Of a stretch of 64,000 nucleotides of DNA, positions 1 to 12,300 are shown one piece after another. The stretch is from Vitellaria paradoxa (taxonomy: Eukaryota > Streptophyta > Magnoliopsida > Ericales > Sapotaceae). The stretch covers positions 310,001-374,000 of the forward strand of contig CM034243.1 in assembly GCA_019916065.1 (NCBI GenBank), read 5' to 3'. Below the pieces are notes generated by a model. The model was not told the DNA's origin, did not search any database, and saw only the letters and a program-made list of their open reading frames with translations. Positions within the stretch are counted from its first letter, which is position 1; the number at the start of each line of letters is the position of its first letter. The translations under genes were made by a program, and so were the position numbers.

Positions 1-377
1 GTACTCCTACGACCTTGTTATGTAGAGGGTGATGCTATTATTTTATTTGTGCAATCTAATCAGTTAGGGGTATAAAAGGATAATGATATGGTGGTTATAA
101 ATTTTAAATATGTTAAATGACTTAATTAGGGGTAGTTTTTTGAAGTTATTTAGTTCAAAATTTGAATTAATGGAAGGTTGAAGGGACTACAGGAAACTGA
201 AAAAAGCTCATCAGAATTGAGGTTTCATTAATTTTTAAGCTTTACCAATAGTCCTAGTGTTGCCTTTTATAATACTATAGATGAATTTGTATGACGCTTT
301 TGTTGAATTATTCCCATAAAGAGTGTTTTGGCTAACTGCCGGTTCTAATTTTTTTTTTTTTTTTGAACCTTTAACAG

Positions 378-3300
378 CTGAACCTCCCCGAAAGGATGGT
401 GGAGAGTTACTACTTAGCAAATTGTTTCTTGATGCTTGTAGCTCAGTATATGCTGTTTTCCCTGGTGGCCAGGAAAATCAGGGACAACATTTTGCTTCCA
501 AACATTTCAATGTTATTGATCCTTTACGTGTAAACAACAATCTTGGGCGTAGTGTCAGTAAAGGTATTATTTTACAAACTAAACTCTTGATGGAGCTGTG
601 GACTAGTTCCTAACCTGAAATTTTGAAGATGTATTTTTGTCTTTTACCATTTTTATTTTCTTGAATTGTTTCTTTATCTTAGTATTTTTTTTAAATTTAA
701 TTTTAATGTTCATGTTAGTAATAAAAAATCTCTCTGTTATACCTGGTAAGATGATCCCAATAACTTTTCATTTCAATTCTTTGGCAGAATCTTTGCTTGG
801 TAATATCTCTTTTTGTTTGTTTCTGTTTATTCATTTGATCCCTTGTTTAGACCATTTTGTACGTCGTAGTGGTACTTCTAAGAGTACAGTTCTTGCTTGT
901 TGCGTGTGCATTTGGTGGTTGTGTGAAACTGGGTCCTGCCACAATTATTTTCTTGCTGCAAGTTTTATTGTATATTTTTAATAGGATTGTGCATTACAGG
1001 AGGTTGAAGTTTTTATTATTATTATTTTTTCGATAAGGAAGTTTGCATTGCTATTTACAAGTACTTAAAGTTTTATTTTATTTATTTATTTATATTTATT
1101 ATTTTTTTTAACAAATACTCATAAGAGCGTGTTATTTTTCCTAACTTTCTTTATAACCAACGTGCAAGGAAGTGATTTTTTCTTTCAAATTTTTTTCGAG
1201 ATCTACTTTCTTATGAAAAGTTCCTAACAATTAAATGGAACATGAAATGGTAATTTAGTGGAGTCACTGTTTGTATTTCCAGGGATTTGAGTCTATATCC
1301 CATGCTGTGGTTGACTTAAGTATGAGCCAAACGTGAGAGAAGTTGCTCTGATTGGTCATTGAGCTCACTAAACTCAAGTTTGCTTGGTATTTCACAATCT
1401 TCTACTTTTCAGCAGCCAAATGAAGGTTGTACAACTTTTGGAGTGAAATATAGAAGGGAATACATCATATATTATATGGAAGGGACTAACTAGGTGTCTA
1501 AGTAAGGACCAAGGCATTGGCCTTTCCTTGGACTTGTTAAAACCACTAAACCTTACTCAAATTAAAAAATTGACCTCACCAACAAAAGCCCACCTGGAAT
1601 GCTCTCTACAACCCTTGGTAAAAATTATTATTGTAACTTGTGATAATCAAAATGGTATTGGGTACCTTCACCAAACCACATTTGGTAGCCTAAATTGAAC
1701 GGCAGTTAGTACCCCCTCCAAAGGAAAAATGGGTATAACTAAATATATCTCAACATGCCAAACTATTTTAGCACCGCATCACTCATGCAATTGTGCCACT
1801 TATACAACCACACCACCTACTGCACGCATGTTATACTTCATTGTTTAATGAAAGAACTACTTCTCGTTGACAGAACCTCTTCTCCTGAATAGAACCATTT
1901 CCCAATACCTCATAGAAGCTAAGTATGGGACAGCCTTGTACTTCATCTAGTTTAAGAGGTATGGCTAGAAATGCATAAGTGTTTCGATGTGTGTTGCAAG
2001 ACTCTTGGGTTTTGTGGACTAGTAGTTAGAATTGAGGTTTTATTATGGCGTTACACCATTGATTCATTATGGGTCATAGTTACCTAAGAAGCACATATAC
2101 TACTTCTAGACAACTGTCGTACCTCTATCCTGTTTGTATCAGGTACCAGTGCTTGTCGGATACTTCTCCTATATGTGACGAACACTAATGTGTCTCATCA
2201 TTTATTTGTTTGTTTGTTTTTGTTTTTTTTTTTTTTTTTTTCGGTTTTTTTTCCTCCTTAGAATCAAATTTTTGGGGGACAAAGCCTCTATCACTCACAC
2301 ACGTAAAGCACTGTGTAAATTTTGAAGAACAAAGTTAAAATGAAATATGTAGATTGCCAATGGATATTCTTGATGCTTCTTTCAGAATCATTGCCACCCA
2401 TTTAATTCCTTGCCCTGAAGAAGTAGTGACCTTTGAAATCCTCTCCCTTTTGCACCAAATCTGACTTCATCACCAAACCTTTTTTCCGCTTCTACTTGAA
2501 TGGTATAACCACCAAGCTGAATAATTATTCTTGCTGGAAACTTATTTGACCTATGCCTATTTACTGACTTGGCTGCCTGATCAACTTGAAACCTTGCCTT
2601 TTTCTCTCCATGCATAGGCATGCTAGGTGGGCTGAGCTTAATATTCCTGTTAAGATTCCACTGGTGACAATCATTACAATCCTATCCTCTTTTATGTTTG
2701 AATTTTTTTTTTCAAACATATTTATTATTCATGTAGAAATACAAAATTTGAATTTATATCTACTACCATCCCTAGACCTGCATAGGCATGAGTCTCGTGC
2801 ATTAGGCCACCCTTTTAAATTTTAAAACTCAAAAAGTTTGAATTTATTTATAAAGAGAATTTTCTAGAGCACACAAATAGAAGATAAATGTTCTATCCAA
2901 AAATAAATAAATAAATAGAAGCTAGATTTATTTATAATATAAAAAATGAAGAAATTGTTATTTTTCATGTATGTGTATATAAATATATATGTTTATTCTT
3001 GGATGTGTCTTCATTCTGCCTGTCTTGATTTTTTAAACCTGCTTATCCATGTGTTGTATCCATGTCCCATGTTTGTCTTGATGCTTCTTAGGTAGGTGTA
3101 TTTGGGCTAGTATAACTAAAGAGAGGGAGTTTCCAGCGTTGTTCAAAGAATTACCTAACCGACGAGGAAATATCTCTTGAGGATAAATTGCATCACTTGT
3201 CTACGCTAAGCCCTACCTTGCATGGCTATTGTTTCTCTCCAAATATCTAAGAGAAACATATATTAAATTTAAGAGGCTTCCACTCTATATCAACAGACAA

Positions 3301-6300
3301 GGACAAAACAACAATATTGACTCCTCTCCGTCCTCCCCTAGTTGAACTGTTTTGTACTTTCACGCATGTCACAATCAAGATCTCCAGTATTTTGATATGC
3401 ATTACATGCTACATATTTATTTTAGTTATCTGACCCATCTTTTTACATTTACATGACCTTAATATTTATTTTAAAATAAAAATGTATACTAATGGATTTT
3501 TGAATATATCATAACTCTTCACTACCTCACACTGGGGTTTCTTTCTATTTCTTATCTCTGGAGATTTGATTAAGTGTATGTACAGACTTCTACTTATGTG
3601 AATGATAGGGTGTCATCTCATGCACCTTTCCTTCTGCATCTTTTTGGCTGACATGAGCAGTGGTGGATATTTTTGGCACACAAGCAATAAGCAAGCATGG
3701 CTACTAAGGATATTAGTATAGCGACGGATGCATGCCATGTACATAATGATATCCATGGAATCAATTTCTTATTTAATACATATGCCATGTCGATTTTCTA
3801 AATGCTTTTGCATAGTAGTTACGGTTTTGTATGAAGTACTTTTTTATCTATTTAAATTTGATTTAGTTTGTTCTTTTATCAGGTAATTTTTTTAGAATAC
3901 GTAGCGCATTTGCATTCGGAGCTAAAAGGCTGGCAAGATTACTCGACTGCCCCAAAGAGAACCTGGTTTCTGAAGTTAATCAGTTCTTTATGAATACATG
4001 GGACAGGTATGGCAGCGGTAGTCGCCCTGATGCACCGAGAACTGATCTATTGCATTTGAGATTGTTAACTCCAAATCACCTTCACGGGTCTGAGAATCTA
4101 AATAACAATTCAAGTGCTCAAAAATTGAAAGAGAAATCTTCTGGTTGTGAGACTGAAGTTCACAGACCTCATTCGCGTGTTGTTTCCTCCAAACATGGTA
4201 ATTATTCCACGGAAAGCGCATCTAGAGCTACTGAAGCTAATTGTGCTCAAAACCAAAAGAGTTACGGAAACCTGAACAGCTCAAGGGTTTCAGATCAGGT
4301 TGTACGTGAAGTTAGTCCTAATTTGGGTGTGCATGCGGATAAAGGCCAGAGAAGTGTTAGACCTGATCAATTGGTAAATGACATTCAGGGTAGATTTCTT
4401 TTTGCAAGGACACGGTCTAGTCCTGAGCTTACTGACACATATAGTGATGTCTCTTCCAGAGGAAGACGTAACCAAGCAACACCGGAAAGTGGAAAAATTC
4501 AGCCTACTACAAGACAGGATAATAACAGGAGGAAAAACCTAGGCTCTGAAGCTCTGGTTCACCGTAGTGTTCAACCTTCAACTGATGACCCTTTGTCTGT
4601 TAGACAAGTTCCATCCCATCAGAGCTTTGATCCTGCTGTTGACTCAAACAGCAGTTCAACTAGTTATCACCATGAGTCAGGGTTCAGCGCCATGGGTGAA
4701 GAATTTTCTTCGGCCAGTGGGACACAAAGAATGCTTCAGGAAGAGCAGGACCTTGTGAATATGATGGCATCGTCTACTATTCAAGGCCTTAATGGACAGG
4801 TTCCTGTGCCAATGAATTTAGCTTCGGGTCATCTACCTTTTCCAATCTCACCTTCTGCTCTAGCTTCGATGGGATATGCTCAGAGAAATTTGGCTGGAAT
4901 GGTTCCCACAAATATTCCCTTGATTGATCCTTCTTTTTCGAACATACAGTTTCCTCAAGGTTTGGTTTCTCCGCCACTCTCTCATTACTTCCCTGGTCTT
5001 GGGTTGACCTCCAATCCGGAAGATCTGATTGCACCAGGCAATGAACATTTTGGTTCCGTGGAAATGAACCCTGAAGAGGCTGATCATGATTTCTGGCAGG
5101 AGCATGATCTTGGCTCTGCTGGACACTTTGAGCCTGATGGTGGAAATTATGAAATGCTTCAGTCAGATGATAAGATGCAATCAAGTTCAGTAGGATTTAA
5201 CTTTGTTCCCTCATCTCGGTTAAGTGGTTCTGGAAACTCAACAAGAGTTCAGCAGAAGTTCACTAAAGAAAACCAAGGCTCAATGCGAGAAGATCATCTA
5301 GATAGTTTCCCATATCAAGATGACAGAAATGATGTTTACTCTGATGATAGAACCACAAGTTCACGGTTCTCATCTGCTGCTCACAGTGGATCTCTGAGAA
5401 GTAGAACCTCTTCAGAGAATTCTTGGGATGGATCATCAGCTAAGGTCTCAAGGTCGACAAGGGAAAAACGGGGAATGAAAACGGTTCTAGCTGAACCGTC
5501 TGCTCTATATGGGAAAGGTAATAACGTTCCTGAACATGCTACTCAGTCTGAAGAAGATGACAGGGACTGGAATTCACTGCCAACCATTAGTAATGAAATG
5601 GTTGAGAGAAGCTCAGGACCTCAGGCTGCTCATGGTCCTGTGCCACACGTACGCGGCTATGAACTAGCTCAGACAAGTGGATCAGATTCGATGGTACCCA
5701 TTGCTCCGTTGCTACTAGGTCCTGGTTCTCGGCAGAGAGTTATGGACAATTCTGGGGTGGTTCCTGTTGCATTTTATCCTACAGGTCCACCTGTTCCATT
5801 TCTTACAATGCTTCCTTTTTATAATATTCCACCTGATACAGGAACTGCTGACACGTCGGCAAGCCATTTTGGTGGGGAAGAGGGCCTAGCGAGCAGTGAT
5901 TCTGGTCAGAACTTTGATTCATCTGAGGGGCTCAATGAGTCTGAAGAGCTAAATAGTTCTAATTCTTCCAGGATGTCTGCTTTTGTTGAGACATCCAATG
6001 AGCATAAGTCTGACATTCTTAATAGTGACTTTGCCAGCCATTGGAAAAATTTGCTATATGGCCGGTTTTGCCAAAACCCACAGTACCCTGGGGCACCTTT
6101 GATGTATCCTTCACCTGTCGTTGTGCCACCTATGTACCTGCAAGGCCGTTTCCCTTGGGATGGTCCTGGAAGACCTTTGTCAGCCAACATGAACCTCTTC
6201 ACGCAGCTTATGGGTTATGGACCTCGGGTCATTCCCGTTGCTCCACTTCAATCAGTTTCTAATAGACCTGCAAATGTCTATCAGCACTATGTCGATGAGA

Positions 6301-9300
6301 TGCCGAGATATCGAAGTGGGACTGGAACCTATCTTCCAAATCCTGTAAGATATTTCTTAATGTTATCCTATTTCTATGCGCTCCAGTTTTCATATTGCTA
6401 TTTTTCTTTTGTGCCTGTATCCCCCCCACCTCCAAAAAATGAATAAATAAATTAATAGGTTCAGTACGCTATCATTGGAAAATAAAATGTTAACATATAT
6501 TTTATACTTGTGTTTTGCATATGCTATTTGACAACCAGTATGACCTATGTGCTAATTGTAGGAAAATGTGTCCAGTGAGTACAATCTGCCAGATCCTGGT
6601 ATATTTATGAAGAATTATTTTATTGGTTCTCTTGAACATTTGGTCGCGTTGATTGTGGGCTGATGTTCACTCGGTGGTTTTAATGTTAATACGTGTTAGG
6701 CTGATTGTTGCTGCATGGAAAATGGTTCATATATGACTTACGTTGTGCAACTCTTAGGCCCTCGTCATTGGAGTGATTAATCATTTTTTATTGTTGTTTC
6801 TAACTTGTGTGGATGATCATATAAAATATGAGTATGCTGTATGCGATTATTGAAGATGAGGCTTGCCCCTGTGCTTGTGTTCGGAAGTCAATCATTAAGG
6901 GCTCATTGGGTTTGTTTTTCTATTTTTTGTTTTCCGTTTTTGTTTTTTATTTTCTGTTTTGAACTCATTTTTCATTTTATACTTTTGAAAACAAGGAAAA
7001 AGCTCAAAATGTATTTGGTCACTTATATTTTCAAAATTTGTTTTAGAAAATAGAAAATGGGCTTGTACATAAAATGAAAAATGACAAAAAGTCATTTTGA
7101 GTATTTTTAATCCAAAATAAAGAAAATTTGAAAATAATGAAAACAGAGCATTTTTTTTTCTTTATTTTGAGATTTTTAAAGCATAAAATGAAAACAGAAA
7201 ATAAAAAACAGAAAAATAAATTAAATGCCACCTAAGCTTTTTAAGTGGCAATCCCTGAGATGAAGACATAAATGGCTTTTGAAATTGCTCGTTTCCTTGT
7301 TTTTAGTACTACAACATAATTTGGGCATGGCATTATCTTCTACGGACTTTCTTTTCTTTTGGGTTAGTGAGAATTATTTAAAAAAAAAAGGAAAAAAAGA
7401 AAAAGGTCGGCAATCTTCTTCTTACTAATAAACTGTTACATGCTACTGTTGTAAAATGCTTGTTCCACTTTACCATATGGTAAATAAGTAGGCCACTTCT
7501 ACAAAGGTGATATTATCTTATTAGATACCGACACTCTTCTGATTCTTCCCCAGTATGTGCAAGACACTCGTGTAAAAGTGTCGTATTAATTTTTTAAGAA
7601 TTTTCCAAAAATGGATATTAGTAAATGTAGATGTATTTATGGTAAAAAAAAAATTGAATAAATAGTTATTTTTTCCCCTTTTCATCTGCATATATAAAAA
7701 CATATACAATTTATACCATAAATACATCTATGTTTATTTGTTCGCGTGCCCCTGGCATGTCATATCCTGTTAACATTTAGAATTGTTGTGGTGGCATGTT
7801 TTTGTTGTTGTATCTGTCCATATTCATTATTCTTAGTTGTATGTTTGTGGTAAGAAGCTAATATGTGTCCATGTTCATGATTCTTAGTTGTATGCTTGTG
7901 GTAAGAAGCTAACTTATCTGGTTTCATTTTAGAACTTTTCCACTATATTAGCAATGAGGCAAACATATAACTCTTTTTTTTTTTTTTGGGGGGGGGGGGT
8001 TGTGTTAGATTTCAACTGATTTCTTCACATTGACCTTTTCTCCTGATTTTCTTCAGAAGGTTTCTGTCAGGGACCGGAATTCTTCAGGTTCTAGAAGGGG
8101 GAATTATAACAATGATAGAAGTGATAACCATGGTGACAGGGAAGGAAGTTGGAATCTCAATTCAAAATCTCGAGCTGCTGGGCGCGGCCATAGTCGCAGT
8201 CAAACCGAGAGGCCAAACTCAAGGCTAGAGCGATTTGCTTCCAATGAGAGTAGAACAGAGAGGTCATGGAGCTCATGCATACAGGATTCTGTTCCTTCTT
8301 ACCAGTCCCATAATGGTCCATTGCGCTCTAATTCCACCCAGAGTGGTCCTCCCAATGTGGCATATGGCATGTATCCCTTACCAGCCATGAACCCTAATGG
8401 GACGTCATCTAATGGGCCAACTGTTCCTTCTGTTGTTATGCTGTATCCATTTGACCATAATGCAAGTTATGGTTCACATGCTGAACAGCTTGAGTTCGGA
8501 TCTCTTGGTCCGGTGGGTTTCTCAGCTATGAATGAACAGTCTCAGTCAAGCGAGGGAAGTAGATCAAGGGGCGCATTTGAGGAACAAAGGTTTCATGGGG
8601 GCTCCATCCAACGGTCTTCTCCAGATCAGCCATCTTCACCCCACTTTCAAAGGTAATTGTCAGTGGGCCATTAAATAGTTCCATGCAGGTTCAATCTGTC
8701 TTATTGTCCTTATTAGCAACCTTATTTACCATGGCCCAAACCATCTGGTATTTGGAAATTTCAGATATGGGGCTTTAATCATGATTAATTGAAGGGTGGT
8801 AATTGATTTAGAAGTATGCTATTAAATTATCTTATATATGGTGTTCTCTTAGTGGAAAGGCTAGTGCAGTTTTATTCTCCCTCTCTCTTATATATATATA
8901 TATATATATATATATTTTTGTGGCTAGAATAGGCTGTCTTAGCACTTAGGACCAGCAATGACATTGGGCCTGTGTGGAACAGGGCACCTTTCTAACCCAA
9001 CCTTGATTGAGGATTCAATTTCCAATGCTCCTTTTTATACAGAGTCTTTTATTTTTATGGTATTCTTTACTGCAAGAATTCCCCAAATCCATTTTTCTAC
9101 ACCCACTCTATCAGTTTCCTGGAAATCAATTACCGTAGTGCAAAACACTATTTATTTAATATTTGTTAGTCTTGTATCTAAAGAGATACTAGACCAATCA
9201 CACAATAGCACTGCATATATTGACCAAAGCAGCAAGGCTAGGCCACAACATTGTGATGCAACTTGTAAACTTGGTGAGCAAAAGAATACACTGGTAATAC

Positions 9301-12300
9301 TTGAAGACTTAGGGATTAGTTGATGTGCGCGCAAGTTAACCCAGACACCTGAATTATATATATATATATATATATTAAAAAAAAAAAGCACTACACTGGT
9401 TTTCCACTCCTAAAAACTAGACTCTGGTTTAAGGAAACGAAAGATGGACAAAAGGAAAAAGCATAGGAAGAGAAGGGTGGGTAGTTGTGACTATAGCCTA
9501 TTTAAAGCTTGGTTTACTTGACTGTAGGGTAGTTAGTAGTTACCCTGCAAATCTATCTCTCTCTCTCTTTCTCTCTCTTTCTCTGGCAGTGTGGAGAAAC
9601 ACCCAAGATGGGGCCCTTTGGACTTGCCCCTAGATTATTAACTCCACTGCCTCAGGTAAGCTACGTATTGCATGTACAACTGCCAAGATCAACATTATTT
9701 CAACTCTGACAACGTGGAGAATCACCCAAGACAGGGCCCTTTGGACTCGCCTCTAGACCTTAAACTCTCCTGAGATCGGCAAATACCCCACTCCACTGCC
9801 TTAGGTAAGCCACATGTCGCATGTATGACTGCCAAGATCAACATTATCTCAACTAATTGTTGTGCCCCAAAGTCACTTCCATTGAATTCAAACCTTGGTT
9901 CCATCAAAATAAATGCTCTAATATCTACTATGTGCGCCGTCGGGGTTAACCCCCTGCAGGGGCATCCTGGGAATCTCACTCGTATACCAAAGGCATGCTA
10001 TTCAACAAGCTTTAATTCCTCTTGAAATTAGCTACAGTGTACATGGAAAACCACATTAAGTTCCATGCAAAACCATATCCTTGGATCAAACAATATGCGC
10101 TTTTTGGCATCCTCAACATATGCATATTTGGTTTGCATCTTGTTCTTTTACTATCTTCAAGGGGGATCAAGTCATTCATTTGTAACAATGCATTAGTTGC
10201 TCTACGTTTCGTTTGGCCAAACCATCCCATTTGACTTCTCCTCATTTTATCTTCAATTGGGCCCACTTATATTCAAGGCATCTTGAGAGCAATGCTATCA
10301 ATCTGCAAGGTAGGAGTAATTTTTTCCCCCATAAGCAAGGTAAGAGGAAATTTTTTTTTTTTTTGGGGGATAAGCAGGTTAGGAGTGATTTTATAAAGGA
10401 ATTAAAAAAAAAAAATACATAAGAGGGTGAGGTGTTTTGGCTTTAGTTTCGGCGATCCTGAATGAGTCACACTTCTGGCTTTGTTGGGAATTGGGAAAAC
10501 TTCCTCGCAAAATCATTTGATTTTGAAGATATCAATATCTAAGCTTTAGATGTCACTTTTAACTGCATACTACTGAACATCTCAGAAATTTTAGGCATTT
10601 AGGCTTAACGAATGTGAAACGATGTGGAGATAGGATTATTGCAATTAAGTTAGTGTTAGGAGAAGAGATAGTAAACGTAATTAGTGCTTATGCTCCCCAG
10701 GTGGGCTTAGGAGATGTACATAAGGAGAAGTTTTGGGAAGATTTGGAAGGAATGCTATTAGAAATACCTCAAGGAGAGATAGTCTTCATAGGAGGAGATT
10801 TGAACAGTCAAATAGGACGCGACATAGATGGATACATAGGAGTACACGGGGGATATGGTTACGGTGATAGAAATGAACAAGGGAAGGATATTTTGGAGTT
10901 TGCAGTGGCTTATGATCTCATGGTGACGAACACCTTTTTTAGGAACAGAGAGGAACATTTGGTGACTTATAAGAATGGCTCCTCAAAGACACAGATTGAC
11001 TTCTTCTTAACTAGGAAAAGAAACTGTGTAACTTGTAAAGATTGTAAAGTTATACCAGGGGAGAGCTTGACTGCCCAACATAGGTTGTTGGTCATAGATG
11101 TGCAGCTTTAAAGGTGGGCTAGAAAAAAGAAGTCGTATAGATGCTCAAAGACTAAATGGTGGAACTTAAAAAATGATAAGCAAGCAGCATTCAGGGAAAG
11201 AGTAGTAGAGGAAAACATTTGGACGGTAAATGAGAGTGCAAATATTATGTGGGATAAGGTAGTAAAGTGTATTAGGAGGGTAGGGAAAGAAGTCTTAGGA
11301 GAATCCAAAGGGAGTGCTCCGGCACAGAAAGAGGCATGGTGGTGGAACAAGGTTGTCCAAGACAAGATAAGAGTTAAAAGAGAGTGTTTTAAATCTTGGC
11401 AAAACGACCGAAATGAAGTGAACTTGGAGAGGTATAGAGAAGCTAGAAGAGAAACCAAAAAGGCAGTTAGTGAGGCTAAGGCAAAGATATTTGAGGATTT
11501 ATATAGGCGACTTGACACTAAGGAGGGCGAAAGAGAAATATTCAAGCTTGCTAAATCTAGAGATAGACGGACTAAGGATTTAAACCAAGTTAAATGCATT
11601 AAGAATGGGGATGAAAAGGAATTAGTAAAGGAAGAGGAGATAAAGGAGCGTTGGAAGAGTTACTTCTACAAGTTATTTAACAAAAGCAATAGTAGTGACA
11701 TACATTTGGGGCAGTTTACCACTTTTAGGGAAGAATTAAATTTTATGTTCTATAGGAGAATCAGTAGGGAAGAAGTAAAAGAAGTATTAAAAAGGATGAA
11801 GAATGGAAAAGCAGTTGGGCCAGATGGTATCCCTATTGAGGTTTGGAGGTGCTTAGGAGAGGATGGCATAAGTTGGTTGACAAAACTTTTTAATGTACTG
11901 CTAAAGAGCAAGAAGATGCCTGATGCATGGAGGAAAAGTATCCTTAATACCCATAAACAAGAACAAAGGAGATATTCAAAACTGTGCGAACTACCGCGGG
12001 ATTAAATTGATGAGTCATACGATGAAATTATGGGAGAGAGTTATTGAGAGAAGACTAAGAAGGGCAACAAACGTTTCAGAGAACCAATTTGGTTTCATGC
12101 CTGGAAGATCAACCATGGAGGCTATCTTTCTCTTGAGGAGGTTAATGGAACAGTATAGAGAAGGTCAAAAAGATTTACATATGGTGTTCATCGATTTAGA
12201 GAAGACATATGATCGGGTTCCTAAGGAGATTCTATGGAGAGTATTGGAAAAGAAAGGAGCGTGTGTCGCATATATTGAGGCGATAAAGGACATGTATGAT

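Larger units (their letters stand above)
6345..8056 (+). other. Intron (1.7 kb) of the nucleotidyltransferase gene, with MITE-like insertion
   Basis: Donor CCT|GTAAGA at 6345, acceptor CTTCAG ending 8056, phase 0. It contains a T-rich MITE-like element (6899-7235), a 17-bp inverted repeat (7628/7730), a 51-bp tandem duplication (7815-7916) and a T-run/G-run just before the acceptor (about 7973-7999). Reading through the donor gives 34 further codons to a stop at 6444-6446, so intron retention would truncate the protein. Confidence 0.8.

Noticed and set aside
1..377. An upstream coding exon of the nucleotidyltransferase gene at the left edge
   Set aside because: No frame in this stretch continues the protein family; it reads as intron ending at the acceptor TTAACAG (371-377).
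4789..5184. Minus-strand open frame of 131 codons
   Set aside because: It is a shadow of the long + strand exon, which has a continuous frame, matching splice phases and recognisable conserved segments.
6541..6600. Possible extra exon after an acceptor-like TTGTAG near 6561
   Set aside because: Including it would put a stop soon after; the direct junction 6344/8057 keeps phase and matches the expected protein.
8958..9323. Open frame of 121 codons in the last nucleotidyltransferase intron
   Set aside because: No recognisable domain, composition like the surrounding non-coding DNA, and no splice logic linking it to the gene.
11108..11599. Minus-strand frame of 163 codons
   Set aside because: It lies opposite the LINE reverse transcriptase linker; the + strand shows clear family motifs.
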